This document shows positions 1-8,655 of a stretch of DNA of 64,000 nucleotides, piece by piece. The stretch's first letter is position 1. The number at the start of each line of letters is the position of its first letter. The DNA lies in assembly GCF_017968885.1 (NCBI RefSeq), contig NZ_CP072913.1:3270001-3334000 (forward strand). Direction: 5' to 3'. The position numbers were made by a program, and so were the translations under genes. Source of the stretch: Pseudomonas sp. Tri1. Lineage in GTDB: Bacteria; Pseudomonadota; Gammaproteobacteria; Pseudomonadales; Pseudomonadaceae. The notes under the pieces were generated by a model. That model was given only the letters and a program-made list of their open reading frames with translations. It searched no databases and was not told where the DNA came from.

Positions 1-9
1 TTTATGGCA

Positions 10-42
10 CCAGTCGAAAGGGGCCCCAGGCCCCTCAACTGG
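10..42 (+). terminator. Hairpin, likely terminator of the gene left of the window
   Basis: Two nested inverted repeats are visible: CCAGT (10-14) with ACTGG (38-42), and AGGGGCC (19-25) with GGCCCCT (29-35), closing on a three-base loop. The sequence ATTTTG follows. This fits an intrinsic terminator for a rightward gene that ends before the window, although the T tract is short. Confidence 0.5.
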
Positions 43-121
43 ATTTTGAAAAGGCACTGCTTGCCTGATGCATCTACTAAGTGTGCAGCGGATAACCAGC
101 TCATCCGAACCGGAGAAAACA

Positions 122-1108
122 ATGACATTCAAGGCTCTGCTCGCTACCAAAACCGGCGATGCAATCGCGACTCACCTGGTTGACTTCAAGGACGAGGACC
201 TGATGCCGGGCGACGTGACCGTTGTGATCGAATACTCGACCGTGAACTACAAGGACGCCTTGGCCCTGAGCGGCCGCTCGCCGGTCATTCGCCAGTTCCC
301 ATTGATCCCGGGCATTGATTTCGCCGGGATCGTCGAGACCTCCAGCCATCCCGGTTTCGCAGCCGGCGACCGGGTGCTGGTCAACGGTTGGGGGCTGAGC
401 CAGACTCACCACGGTGGCTTCGCGCAGAAAGCGCGGGTGAGTGGCGACTGGCTGGTGAAGGTCCCGGAGGCATTTTCAACTCAACAAGCCATGGCCATCG
501 GCACGGCAGGCTACACGGCAATGCTCAGCGTGCTGGCGTTGGAGCATGGCGGCCTGTCCCCCGAGCGCGGCGATATCCTGGTCACTGGCGCCAGTGGCGG
601 TGCCGGCTCGGTGGCGATTGCGCTGTTGTCGGGCCTGGGGTATCGCGTGATCGCCTCGACCGGGCGTCAAGAGGAAGCCGACTACCTGCACGCGCTCGGC
701 GCGGAACAGGTCATCGACCGCCGGACCCTGTCCGAGGCAGGCGCCCCGATTGGCAAGGAGCGCTGGGCGGGCGTTATCGATTCTGTGGGTAGCCATACCC
801 TGGTCAATGCATTGGCACAGACCCAATACCGGGGCGTTGTCGCTGCTTTCGGGCTGGCCCAGGGGGCAGATCTGCCAGGGTCGGTGCTGCCGTTCATCCT
901 GCGTAACGTGACCCTGGCCGGTATCGACTCTGTCAATGCTCCCCAGAGTGCCCGCGTGCAAGCATGGTCACGACTGGCGCGTGACCTTGATGTGGATAAG
1001 CTTGCCCATACCACTCAAGTCGTGGGCTTGGCTGAAGTTCCGGCAATCGCCGGCCGGGTGCTGGAAGGGAAGGTTCGCGGGCGCACCGTGGTGGATGTGA
1101 ACGCATGA
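122..1108 (+). CDS. MDR-family NADPH oxidoreductase, AcuI/YhdH type
   Basis: A 328-residue medium-chain dehydrogenase/reductase of the zinc-free YhdH/AcuI type, a family whose characterised members reduce acrylyl-CoA to propionyl-CoA with NADPH. The cofactor motif TGASGGAGSVAIALL is near residue 155 and the N-terminal substrate half begins MTFKALLATK. I chose the ATG at 122 because GGAG lies just upstream at normal spacing and the family starts here; an in-frame ATG at 68 would add an unlikely leader. It is followed 22 bases later by another MDR gene on the same strand, so the two may be co-transcribed. The true substrate cannot be read from the sequence. Confidence 0.85.
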   Translation: MTFKALLATKTGDAIATHLVDFKDEDLMPGDVTVVIEYSTVNYKDALALSGRSPVIRQFPLIPGIDFAGIVETSSHPGFAAGDRVLVNGWGLSQTHHGGFAQKARVSGDWLVKVPEAFSTQQAMAIGTAGYTAMLSVLALEHGGLSPERGDILVTGASGGAGSVAIALLSGLGYRVIASTGRQEEADYLHALGAEQVIDRRTLSEAGAPIGKERWAGVIDSVGSHTLVNALAQTQYRGVVAAFGLAQGADLPGSVLPFILRNVTLAGIDSVNAPQSARVQAWSRLARDLDVDKLAHTTQVVGLAEVPAIAGRVLEGKVRGRTVVDVNA

Positions 1109-1130
1109 TTCTTTCAACGAGTCGATTCCC

Positions 1131-2129
1131 ATGAAGGCATTTTTCATCGAACGCTATAAGGACACTGGCCACATTGGCCAGTTGCCCGACCCTGAAGTCG
1201 GCGAGGACGAGGTACTGGTCCAGGTACATGCCGCCAGTATCAACCCGCTGGATTTCAAGATAAGGAGCGGCGAGTTCAAGCTGATCCTGCCGTATTCTTT
1301 CCCGCTGGTCCTGGGTAATGACTTGGCTGGCGTGGTCGTTCGCGTTGGTCCAAAGGTTTGCCGCTTCAAGCCTGGCGACGAGGTTTACGCGCGCCTCGGC
1401 GAGGATCGTATCGGGACCTTCGCCGAGCTGGCTTGCGTGAAGGAAGATGCGCTTGCGTTCAAACCCGGCAACCTCGATATGGCGCAGGCCGCCTCTCTGC
1501 CTTTGGTCAGTTTGACGGCGTGGCAGGTTTTGGTGGAGACCGCCAAACTGACAAAAGGCCAGAGGGTGTTGATTCACGCAGGTTCTGGCGGTGTGGGAGC
1601 GGTCGCCATTCAGCTCGCCAAGCACTTGGGCGCCTTCGTCGCCACGACAACCAGCACGAGCAATGTCGATTGGGTGAAAGCCTTGGGCGCTGATCTTGTC
1701 ATCGACTACAGCAAGCAAGACTTCGAATCCGTCCTGCAGGACTACGATGTGGTTCTCAACAGTCTCGGTTCCGACGTACTTGCCAAATCCCTCAAGGTCC
1801 TCAAACCCGGTGGCCACCTCATTTCCATCTCCGGCCCGCCGACTCCGCAGTTCGCTGAAGGGCAAGGATTGTCCTGGGGACTAAGGCAGGTCACGCGTTT
1901 ACTGAGCTACGGCATTCGCAGCAAAGCGCGAAAACGCGGTATCAACTACACGTTCGTTTTCATGCGGGCAAGCGGCCGGCAGTTGCATGAAATTACCGCG
2001 CTCGTCGAGTCCGGGGTCATTAAACCCGTGGTGGATCGATCGTTTGCGTTGGAGGCGACGGCGCAGGCCCTGGCCTATGTCGAGAAAGGACGGGCGAAGG
2101 GAAAAGTTGTGGTCAGCGTTATCGATTGA
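1131..2129 (+). CDS. NAD(P)-dependent alcohol dehydrogenase / quinone reductase-like MDR protein
   Basis: A 332-residue MDR protein with the GroES-like N-terminal half (MKAFFIERYKDTGHIGQL) and a Rossmann half whose glycine motif HAGSGGVGAVAIQLAK is near residue 145. It lacks the cysteine-rich loop of structural-zinc alcohol dehydrogenases and resembles the quinone-reductase/RTN4IP1-like branch. It starts 22 bases after the preceding AcuI-type gene, with only a weak ribosome binding site, which suggests a two-gene operon. Both are predicted cytosolic reductases; no regulator is adjacent. Reaction class is well supported, substrate is not. Confidence 0.85.
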   Translation: MKAFFIERYKDTGHIGQLPDPEVGEDEVLVQVHAASINPLDFKIRSGEFKLILPYSFPLVLGNDLAGVVVRVGPKVCRFKPGDEVYARLGEDRIGTFAELACVKEDALAFKPGNLDMAQAASLPLVSLTAWQVLVETAKLTKGQRVLIHAGSGGVGAVAIQLAKHLGAFVATTTSTSNVDWVKALGADLVIDYSKQDFESVLQDYDVVLNSLGSDVLAKSLKVLKPGGHLISISGPPTPQFAEGQGLSWGLRQVTRLLSYGIRSKARKRGINYTFVFMRASGRQLHEITALVESGVIKPVVDRSFALEATAQALAYVEKGRAKGKVVVSVID

Positions 2130-2139
2130 TTGCATCGGT

Positions 2140-2168
2140 GGTCCCCTCGGAACGTTGTCCGAGGGGCC
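2140..2168. terminator. Bidirectional hairpin between convergent genes
   Basis: An inverted repeat GGTCCCCTCGGA (2140-2151) pairs with TCCGAGGGGCC (2158-2168) around a six-base loop. It lies in the 63-base gap between the rightward MDR gene and the leftward periplasmic protein gene, where a shared terminator is expected. Neither side has a long T tract. Confidence 0.5.
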
Positions 2169-2192
2169 ATTGCAAATACCCACGAACGTTGA

Positions 2193-3017
2193 TCACTTCA
2201 TGTCTCTGGCCTGTACCCACAGCACCGCGTCTTGCGACAAGGGCTTGCCCATGTGGGTCTTCGTTGTACCGATGTCGAGCGCCGCGATGCCCCACCAGCC
2301 GGACCGGGGCAGGCCAATGGTCACGATGCCTTGAGCGTCCGCGTAGGTGCTCAGGGCTTTGAATGACGCTTGAGGTGCCGTCACATAGTCTTGCTGGCCG
2401 AAGGCGTTTTTTTCGAGATCAACGGAATGGTTGACGTATTCGATTTCGATTTCGGCGAACGGAACAGGCTTGCCATCGGCCAGCACCACGGCGCGGAACA
2501 CGCCTCCCGTCCAGTTGGCATAAGGTTTGTTCAGTGGCTGGATCTCCACTGGCAACCCTTGTGGCTCTGACCAGTTTCCGGGGACTCCACCCACGTTCAC
2601 GATCAACTTGGTGAACTGTTGGATGTAGACATCTTCTTCAGTTTCCAGGTAAGGCTCGGGTTCGAGTACGAAGATATGGTCACCCAGTGAACGCACCAAC
2701 TCCCGCGGAATCGAGGCACGATAGGCCGTCGTCCGGTTGTCGCGACTCTGCCACTCGACGGGACGCAAGTATTTGCGCAGGTCGATTTTCTCCTCGCCGT
2801 GGGAGCTGCTGTGGTTGAAGGCGCGAGGTGTACCCATGGCCATGGTGGGGCCGCCGGAGAAGGGGTGGGTGAACACCAGCGCGAACTCGAGGTTTTCCGC
2901 TCGCTGTAGCGCCGTTTCTTCCACGTAGAGCATCTGGAAATGGGCGTGTGCAGCGCCGGCCAAGCCAGTGAATGTCGTAGCGGCAAGGGCTTGAAGCAGT
3001 TTTCGTTTGAACGTCAT
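2193..3017 (-). CDS. Periplasmic DUF4198-type protein of a metal-uptake operon
   Basis: A 274-residue exported protein: MTFKRKLLQ, a hydrophobic stretch and an AHA signal-peptidase site give a mature protein beginning with a histidine (HFQMLYVEE), a usual sign of DUF4198/NikK-like metal-associated periplasmic proteins. The long form would start at a GTG (3029) overlapping the upstream stop. I prefer the ATG at 3017 because AAGGTG lies nine bases before it and the signal peptide is then normal. It is the last gene of the leftward metal ABC transporter set. The likely role is periplasmic metal binding or delivery, inferred from family and context. Confidence 0.75.
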   Translation of the reverse strand: MTFKRKLLQALAATTFTGLAGAAHAHFQMLYVEETALQRAENLEFALVFTHPFSGGPTMAMGTPRAFNHSSSHGEEKIDLRKYLRPVEWQSRDNRTTAYRASIPRELVRSLGDHIFVLEPEPYLETEEDVYIQQFTKLIVNVGGVPGNWSEPQGLPVEIQPLNKPYANWTGGVFRAVVLADGKPVPFAEIEIEYVNHSVDLEKNAFGQQDYVTAPQASFKALSTYADAQGIVTIGLPRSGWWGIAALDIGTTKTHMGKPLSQDAVLWVQARDMK

Positions 3018-3025
3018 GGTCGCTT

Positions 3026-3349
3026 TCACCTTGAAATGTCGGAAGACTGAATCGTGAGTTCATGGCCGGCGCCACCGAGGAACACCACGGAGTAGTTTCC
3101 GGTGGGGGGCTGGAATGCGTAGGTGTTGTCCTTGCCGACTTCGCCTTCGAGCAACACCTTGTTGCTTGGGTCCTGAACATGGATTTTTCTGCCGGCGGCC
3201 GAGCTGCCATCGGTGAAGCCCACCTCGCACTTCACCTGGTTATCGCCCTCGATGTAGCAATCGAAGACCGGGCCATGGGCGAAGCTCGCCTGGCAGAACG
3301 CCAGAGCGCCCGCCATCGTTATGCGCAGTGCTGAACCTATGGGTTTCAT
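3026..3349 (-). CDS. Small periplasmic protein, NikL-like
   Basis: A 107-residue exported protein with signal peptide MKPIGSALRITMAGALAFCQ and a SFAHG cleavage region, so the mature chain starts with or near a histidine. The rest resembles a short beta-sandwich carboxypeptidase-regulatory-like domain (AGRKIHVQDP, GEVGKDNTYAFQPPTGNYSV). Its end overlaps the start region of the DUF4198 gene, so the two are translationally linked. The NikK/NikL pairing known from cobalt and nickel ECF systems is the closest analogy I can offer. The protein has two cysteines (YIEGDNQVKCEVGF is one) that could form a disulfide. Confidence 0.65.
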   Translation of the reverse strand: MKPIGSALRITMAGALAFCQASFAHGPVFDCYIEGDNQVKCEVGFTDGSSAAGRKIHVQDPSNKVLLEGEVGKDNTYAFQPPTGNYSVVFLGGAGHELTIQSSDISR

Positions 3350-3371
3350 AACGCCTCGTCGTCAAGATCGA

Positions 3372-4367
3372 TCATTGGGCAGGCGACTGGCCGTCGCCTC
3401 TCGTGTTGTCGTTGCCAGCTGCGGCGAAGGCCGCCAGCAAGGCTTCCAGGTTCGAGCCCAGAAGTGCTTCGTATCCGTTGGCCGTGTCGGCGAGTACTCC
3501 CGGGTTGCCCGTATCGAGTACCAACAACCGCGCGCCCCCGTCCTCGATGGCTTTGACGATCCTGGCGTCCGGTGCCCACTTGTGGACCACCACGCGAATG
3601 TCGCGCTCGCGCAGGTAGTGGGTCAGCGCGGCGTAGTCAGCGTCGCTCCAGTCGATGTCCTGTCGCACGAACCAGCCGTCGACAAATACGCTGAATTCGC
3701 CGAACAGGTAGATGAACTCATTGGCCAGCGACAGCACGCGCAGATCCGGCACCGCGTTCAGGCGGGCACCGTAGTCGGCCTTGAGCCGGCGCAAGCGGTC
3801 TTCAAGTGCGGCAAGGTTGCGCTGTATTCGCGGTGCATCGGCGGGGGCCAGGCGCGACAAGTCGGCGGCGATCAGTGCCGACATGCGCATGGCGTTGACG
3901 GGACTGAGCCAGGCGTACGGCGACGGGCTCTCATCGACATCGCTCGCCGCGGCCCAGGGAACGTCGCTCGACGGTATGCGGGTCACCGCCACGCTGGGTT
4001 TGGCCGTGTCCCATGAGTGCGAGGCATCGATCTCGATGATCCGCAGATTGTGGTGGCGCGCCGCCGCATACAGCGGGTCGGCGCGCCAGAGACTGCTGAG
4101 GGTGACCACGGCTTCGGCTTGCTGGAACACCTTGGCATCCAGGCGTGACAGCGCGTTGGCCTGGCTTTCCATGGGCACCGCAGCTTGCGCTGGAAGACGG
4201 ACGACCTCAAGGTTCGTGCCGTCGCTGAGTGCCGAGGTGAGCGCATACACGGCAGGCAGGGCGACAAGCACCTGCTGCCTTGCGTTATCGGCAAAGGCCG
4301 AAAACGGCAGGCCCAGCAACAGGGCCAGCATCGTCAGCCAGGATCTGTAGAACCCTTTCCTATTCAT
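3372..4367 (-). CDS. Metal ABC transporter substrate-binding protein with degenerate ligand set
   Basis: A 331-residue exported protein of the ZnuA/cluster A-I fold: signal peptide MNRKGFYRSWLTMLALLLGL ending at SAFA, then two lobes with the family's long linking helix. I start it at the ATG at 4367, which overlaps the permease stop codon as ATGA; the long open frame upstream is only read-through of the permease region. The usual metal histidines look lost: the DPHxYEP position reads VPMESQ and the DPHVWLDP position reads SPYAWLSP. It may bind a different ligand or partner with the second binding protein at 5961-6893. Confidence 0.8.
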   Translation of the reverse strand: MNRKGFYRSWLTMLALLLGLPFSAFADNARQQVLVALPAVYALTSALSDGTNLEVVRLPAQAAVPMESQANALSRLDAKVFQQAEAVVTLSSLWRADPLYAAARHHNLRIIEIDASHSWDTAKPSVAVTRIPSSDVPWAAASDVDESPSPYAWLSPVNAMRMSALIAADLSRLAPADAPRIQRNLAALEDRLRRLKADYGARLNAVPDLRVLSLANEFIYLFGEFSVFVDGWFVRQDIDWSDADYAALTHYLRERDIRVVVHKWAPDARIVKAIEDGGARLLVLDTGNPGVLADTANGYEALLGSNLEALLAAFAAAGNDNTRGDGQSPAQ

Positions 4368-5269
4368 ACGCTGGCCCCCCTGAACCGGGACGTGGTGGCG
4401 CGCATGACGGTGGTGGCGACAAATACCAGGGCGGCGACTATCACGATTGCCCCGCCCGTTGGTACGGGGATGTGGAATTGCATCGGCACCAGGATGCCAA
4501 CCACGCAGGAAAAGGTCGCAATCAGGATGGCGCGCGCGACCAACCCCGGGAGCGAACGGCTGATGTTGCGTGCCGCCGCCGCCGGTATGAGCAGAAGGGC
4601 TTCGACGAGTACGGCGCCGATGATTTTCAGGCAAGCGACCGTCACCAGGGTGACCAACACCACAAACAGGTACTCGACGCTTCGCACTCGCACACCGCGA
4701 GCATGGGCCAGGCTCGGATTGAGGCTGGCCAACAACATGCCGTTGTACAACGGCAGTCCGAGCAAGGCACACAGCGCCGTTACGCCAAGCAGCACGTTCA
4801 TATCGGTGTGGTCCACCGCCAGGATGGAGCCGAACAGCACGCTTTCCATCACGTGGGTGTTGATCTTTGCCGACACGAACAGCAACAGCGAGGCACCGAC
4901 CGCCAGCGAGATGGACAGGAACACACCGATCAGCGTGTCATTGGCCAACGTGGTGCGATGCTGCGTGTACTTGAGCGTCAGCGCGAACAGCAGGCAGAAG
5001 CCGAACATCGAGAAGTAGGGGGAGGTGTAGGATTCGCCGATCAGCACGCCAATGGCGACGCCGGTCATTGCCGCGTTGCCGACAGACTGACTGAAAAACG
5101 CCATGCGCTTGATCATTACCATCGTGCCCAACACGCCCAGCAACGGTCCGATGAGCACTGCGCAGAGCAGGGCATTGATCACGAACTCGTACTCGAACGG
5201 TTGCGGCAGGATGCCACTGGCGGCGAGCGCCTGCAGGTGGTTGCGAATGAAGTCGTACAGGGCGTTCAT
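4364..5269 (-). CDS. Metal ABC transporter permease (ZnuB/cluster A-I family)
   Basis: A 301-residue integral membrane protein with about eight hydrophobic segments and the family-typical FFSQSVGNAAMTGVAIGVL and ALVEALLLIPAAAARNI stretches. It forms the channel of a zinc/manganese-type importer. Its start overlaps the ATPase stop codon as ATGA, and its own stop overlaps the next binding-protein start in the same way, so the three genes are translationally coupled. Which metal is carried cannot be told from the permease alone. Confidence 0.9.
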   Translation of the reverse strand: MNALYDFIRNHLQALAASGILPQPFEYEFVINALLCAVLIGPLLGVLGTMVMIKRMAFFSQSVGNAAMTGVAIGVLIGESYTSPYFSMFGFCLLFALTLKYTQHRTTLANDTLIGVFLSISLAVGASLLLFVSAKINTHVMESVLFGSILAVDHTDMNVLLGVTALCALLGLPLYNGMLLASLNPSLAHARGVRVRSVEYLFVVLVTLVTVACLKIIGAVLVEALLLIPAAAARNISRSLPGLVARAILIATFSCVVGILVPMQFHIPVPTGGAIVIVAALVFVATTVMRATTSRFRGASV

Positions 5270-5946
5270 TGGGCCCCCTCCAGCGAGTATGCGACTTGGT
5301 CGGGAGCGCCATGAAACAGCACCCTGCGGTTGATAACCGTCACCGATTGGGCGATGCGCCTGACTTGTTCCAGGTCATGGTTGATCCACAGGATGGTGAC
5401 GCCACGGCCGTGCAACTCGGCCACCAGTGCCTCCACCAGCCGTACCCCCGACTCGTCGATGCCGGCAGTCGGTTCGTCGAGGATCAGCAACCAGGGCGCC
5501 GGACTGATCGCCTGGGCCAGCAATACTCGCTGGCGCTGGCCACCGGACAGGCTGCCAAAGGGTTTGGTGCCCATTCCAGCCATGCCGGTACGAGACAGGG
5601 CCTCGGCATTAGCCGACTTGGCGGATCGGTTGGCACCCAGGAAGGCCGGCCGGCGTTGACCGAGAAGGGCCATGAGATCGTTGACCGTCATCGGCACGTT
5701 GCGGTCGAAGTCCGGCAATTGCGGGACATAGCCCATGGGTGTCGTGACCTGGCCCTCGAAGCGGACCGTTCCCGAATGCGGCATCTGGCCCAGCAGGGCG
5801 CGCACCAGTGAGGTCTTGCCGCCACCGTTCGGGCCGATCAGGCAGTGCAGCGCCCCGGCTTCCACCCTAAAACTGACGTCTTCAAGCACTTGCGTGCCTC
5901 CCAGTCGCAGGGAGACGTTGTCGAACACTATGGCGGGACCGCGCAT
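5266..5946 (-). CDS. Metal ABC transporter ATP-binding protein
   Basis: A 226-residue ABC ATPase with Walker A GPNGGGKT, Q-loop region YVPQLPDF, signature LSGGQRQRV and Walker B LLILDEPTAG followed by the switch histidine in INHDLEQV. It energises the adjacent permease. Two starts are possible: ATG 5964 overlaps the upstream stop as ATGA, and ATG 5946 has AAGGAG nine to ten bases before it. I chose 5946 for the better ribosome binding site. It sits between the functional-looking metal-binding protein gene and the permease gene. Confidence 0.9.
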   Translation of the reverse strand: MRGPAIVFDNVSLRLGGTQVLEDVSFRVEAGALHCLIGPNGGGKTSLVRALLGQMPHSGTVRFEGQVTTPMGYVPQLPDFDRNVPMTVNDLMALLGQRRPAFLGANRSAKSANAEALSRTGMAGMGTKPFGSLSGGQRQRVLLAQAISPAPWLLILDEPTAGIDESGVRLVEALVAELHGRGVTILWINHDLEQVRRIAQSVTVINRRVLFHGAPDQVAYSLEGAQ

Positions 5947-5960
5947 TGCTTGTTTCTCCT

Positions 5961-6893
5961 TCATCGCTGCATGAACTCAACGGCTTCGGCCAGGGTCTCG
6001 AGGTTTTCGCGCATCGCCACCTCGAATTCGTCCGCGCTGTAGGTATCGCCGGTGATGTGAGACAGCGAGAAGACCTTCACGCCAGTGGCGGCCTCGATAG
6101 GCTTGGCGAGATCGAGGGAGAAGTTTTTCTCGGCGAACAACACCTTCACATTGGCCTTCTTGATTGCGTCGATGGTGTTGGCCAGCTGCCGCGCGGTCGG
6201 GGCGACGCCGTGACGGGGCTCGATCACGGCGCTCACGAACAGGCCGAACTCCTGCATCATGTAGTCGTAGCCGGCATGCGTGGTCGCGCAGCGGAAGGAA
6301 GACAGGTCCAGCGCGGCGAAGCGGGTCATGAAACCGGCCCGTAGCGCGCGGATGCGCGCGGCATAAGCCAGGGCGTTCTGTCGATACGCCGTAGCGTTGG
6401 GCGGGTCAAGCTCCCCCAGCCTGCGAGTGATCTCGAAGACCTGCTGTATCGCTGCCGTGGTGGAAACGAAGGTATGCGGATTGACCACCTTGGCACCGTC
6501 CTGGTCGCCGCCGATGGGAATGAGGGCCACCGAGGCATTGGCCTGGATGATCGGCAGCGTCGCCCCGCGACCGGCGGCCTTGATGATCTGGAAGGCCCAT
6601 TCATCGTGGCCGATGCCGTTGACGACCAGGGCATCGAGGGTCATCGCGCGGGTGATGTCGTCGGGCTGCGGTTGATAGTTATGAGGGTTCGCTTGCGCCG
6701 GAATGAGCGCAACGACCTCGGCCCGATCACCGACGATGTTCGCCACGAAGCTGTAATAGGGGTGCAGGGTGACGCCGATCCTGAGCTTCTTGGCCAAAGG
6801 GGCCGTCGGGCCGGCGAATACAAGGGTCGGTATCAGCACCAGCAGCGCAAGGCAGCTGCGCCACAGTGCGCGGTGTCTGGTAGAAACGGTCAT
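5961..6893 (-). CDS. Zinc/manganese-type ABC substrate-binding protein
   Basis: A 310-residue exported cluster A-I binding protein. The signal peptide runs to about residue 27 (LVLIPTLVFAG). Candidate metal ligands are present: His in LHPYYSF, His in ANPHNYQPQPDD, His in NPHTFVS, His in TTHAGYDYMMQEFGL and Glu in LFAEKNFS. ATG 6893 has AAGGAAAC upstream and overlaps the preceding stop as ATGA. The long acidic/histidine loop typical of ZnuA is absent, which would fit manganese, iron or another metal as well as zinc. It is the intact partner of the second, degenerate binding protein in the same operon. Confidence 0.85.
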   Translation of the reverse strand: MTVSTRHRALWRSCLALLVLIPTLVFAGPTAPLAKKLRIGVTLHPYYSFVANIVGDRAEVVALIPAQANPHNYQPQPDDITRAMTLDALVVNGIGHDEWAFQIIKAAGRGATLPIIQANASVALIPIGGDQDGAKVVNPHTFVSTTAAIQQVFEITRRLGELDPPNATAYRQNALAYAARIRALRAGFMTRFAALDLSSFRCATTHAGYDYMMQEFGLFVSAVIEPRHGVAPTARQLANTIDAIKKANVKVLFAEKNFSLDLAKPIEAATGVKVFSLSHITGDTYSADEFEVAMRENLETLAEAVEFMQR

Positions 6894-7624
6894 GGCTGGT
6901 TTCCTTTTACACGTTCGACTTCGCTGGCACCGTCGTAAGGAATGACCTGGCGCCAACCTTGGCCGACCAACGATTCGGGCTTGACGATGCCTGGGTAAGG
7001 TGCGTACGGGTCGCGGTGGATCCAGATCGTCGCCTGGTTGGCCCACATGACACCGGCATGGGCGTGCCCAATGACGAGCAGGTAGGCGCTCTGGCCGGGC
7101 GCGCGACCGGCGGAGCCGTAGTAGACCGTGGCGCCCTGGCCCAGGGTGGCTTTCGAGACGTCGCTGGGGGGCGTCGGGGTGCCGGCGTCGTCGTGATCAT
7201 CGACGGAACCGGCGTGAGGCAGGTGGGTGCCAGGCAAAATCAACTGCCAGTTCACCTCGCCATTGGTCTTCCAGAAGGCGTCTCGGTAGAACGGCGGCAG
7301 CAAGATCTTCTGGGCTTGCTCCAGGGTGATCCAACCGCCGGTGTCGTTATTGTTCCAGATGATTTCTTCACCGGCGGGCAGCAGGGCGCTGTGGATGGCC
7401 TGATCGACTGCACCGAGGCCATCGAAGGAACGCACCTGCCAGCTCAAGGGGGTTGGTGGGCCGGCGTGCTGTGGGCGCAGCAGCACATAACCTGTCACGC
7501 TGGCGATAATTGCCAGGGCTGCAAACAGCAGGGCCAGCGACTCCCAGCGGCTGGAAGCCGGGCGCACGACATGGACCGCGCCGTTTACGTCATCGCCGGG
7601 GCTGGTTCGCGACAGGTTGGCCAT
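6890..7624 (-). CDS. Membrane-anchored protein of unknown function in the metal-transport operon
   Basis: A 244-residue protein with a cytoplasmic N-terminal tail, one transmembrane segment (about residues 28-50, LALLFAALAIIASVTGYVLL) and a large, probably periplasmic, domain with motifs IIWNNNDTGGWITLEQA and LVIGHAHAGVMWANQATIW. A histidine/aspartate run (SVDDHDDAG) lies mid-domain and could bind metal. The ATG at 7624 shares its A with the stop of the upstream gene (TGATG), and its stop overlaps the binding-protein start (ATGA), so translation is coupled on both sides. I do not recognise a characterised family; co-occurrence with the transporter implies a role in metal handling. Confidence 0.7.
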   Translation of the reverse strand: MANLSRTSPGDDVNGAVHVVRPASSRWESLALLFAALAIIASVTGYVLLRPQHAGPPTPLSWQVRSFDGLGAVDQAIHSALLPAGEEIIWNNNDTGGWITLEQAQKILLPPFYRDAFWKTNGEVNWQLILPGTHLPHAGSVDDHDDAGTPTPPSDVSKATLGQGATVYYGSAGRAPGQSAYLLVIGHAHAGVMWANQATIWIHRDPYAPYPGIVKPESLVGQGWRQVIPYDGASEVERVKGNQP

Positions 7625-8112
7625 CAGACAAACCCGATCCAGCGGCCAAGGCATATCACGCCCATCCACAGCGCCAGCGAGCTGAATCCGGCGATACGTG
7701 CCTGGCTGGGAGGCGGCAGGGTGGTGTCCCACTCGTCGATCCGGCGATAGGCGCCCAGGTGGAATATCCCCATGTTGACGCCGGCCAGCAGCAACAGCCC
7801 CATCTTCCACCAGAAGACGCTGTTCTGCGCATAGGTGGTGGCGTTGGAGGCGAACATGAGCAGGCCGGTGATCACGCAGGCTGTGAAGGCAACCCAGGTG
7901 AATGGCAGCAGTTCCTGGATCAACCGTAGCGCGCTTCGACGGTGGGAGGCGATGCCGAGCAGGCGCAAGTCGACGACGGCGATGGTTCCGAACACGAGGG
8001 CGATGCCGATCACATGCACCGACTCCAGGTTTGGAAAAATGGAGCCCGACTCTCTGATATATGCTGCGATCGGGGTGGCCTCGAGGGCTTGCAGTATCGA
8101 TTGAATGTCCAT
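7624..8112 (-). CDS. Four-helix membrane protein, DUF6644-like (copy 1)
   Basis: A 162-residue integral membrane protein with about four transmembrane helices, containing FPNLESVHVIGIALVFGT and IDEWDTTLPPP. It is a paralogue of the next upstream gene (8152-8634): both share the pattern ATPxxxxIRxxxxxxPxxxSVHxIxIAxxFGxxxxxDLRLxGx and end with a GRWI motif. The conserved histidines inside helices would suit heme or quinone binding, as in small cytochrome b-like proteins, but no such function is shown. Its stop shares one base with the start of the next gene. Confidence 0.7.
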   Translation of the reverse strand: MDIQSILQALEATPIAAYIRESGSIFPNLESVHVIGIALVFGTIAVVDLRLLGIASHRRSALRLIQELLPFTWVAFTACVITGLLMFASNATTYAQNSVFWWKMGLLLLAGVNMGIFHLGAYRRIDEWDTTLPPPSQARIAGFSSLALWMGVICLGRWIGFV

Positions 8113-8151
8113 GGCGAATACCTGAGAAAACGTTCGTTGAAAACGCTGGGA

Positions 8152-8634
8152 TCAGTAAGCAATCCAGCGACCACAGAAGATCACGCCGCACCACAGGGCG
8201 ATCGACAGCCAGGCCAGCGCCTTGATGGGAGGCTTCTCGTCAGCGCCTTGTGCCTGAGCAGCGGGGCGCAGCAATGGACGTCGAATCGACCAGGCCATGG
8301 TGAACACGGCAACGACCAGGAACATCTTCAGCCAGAACGTCGTGTTGACCAGTACGCGGTCTGGCTCGCCGATGATCATCACCAACCCGGTGAGGAGCAG
8401 GACGATGAGTGCGGCGCGCATCCACGGGTAATAACGGCGAATGACGCCGCGCAAGGGTTCGTCCGTGGCGAACACACCGGCCAGCCGCAGGTCAGAGATC
8501 ACGGCGGCGCCGAAGATCACCGCGATGGCAATGATGTGAACGCTCTGGATGGTGGGCACGACCCAGGACAGGTCCCTGATGACGGTGCTCAACGGTGTCG
8601 CGTAGATCCAGGCGATGATGAGTTCTGGTGACAT
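8152..8634 (-). CDS. Four-helix membrane protein, DUF6644-like (copy 2)
   Basis: A 160-residue integral membrane protein paralogous to the neighbour at 7624-8112, with VVPTIQSVHIIAIAVIFGA, SDLRLAGVF and a C-terminal FCGRWIAY. The pair lies 39 bases apart and could form a heteromeric membrane unit. Conserved features are four hydrophobic helices, an in-helix histidine and the DLRL turn. The start ATG 8634 has GGAAG upstream. Function unknown; family name given from resemblance only. Confidence 0.7.
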   Translation of the reverse strand: MSPELIIAWIYATPLSTVIRDLSWVVPTIQSVHIIAIAVIFGAAVISDLRLAGVFATDEPLRGVIRRYYPWMRAALIVLLLTGLVMIIGEPDRVLVNTTFWLKMFLVVAVFTMAWSIRRPLLRPAAQAQGADEKPPIKALAWLSIALWCGVIFCGRWIAY

Positions 8635-8655
8635 TTGCTTTGCTTCCGCGTGGGG

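Noticed and set aside
4185..5314. Long + strand open frames opposite the metal permease and binding protein
   Set aside because: They mirror GC-rich coding sequence of well-supported leftward genes and have no domain signatures.
6890..8194. A 434-codon fusion of the membrane-anchored protein with upstream sequence
   Set aside because: The upstream part is an alternative frame of the DUF6644-like gene; ATG 7624, coupled to that gene's stop, is the likely start.
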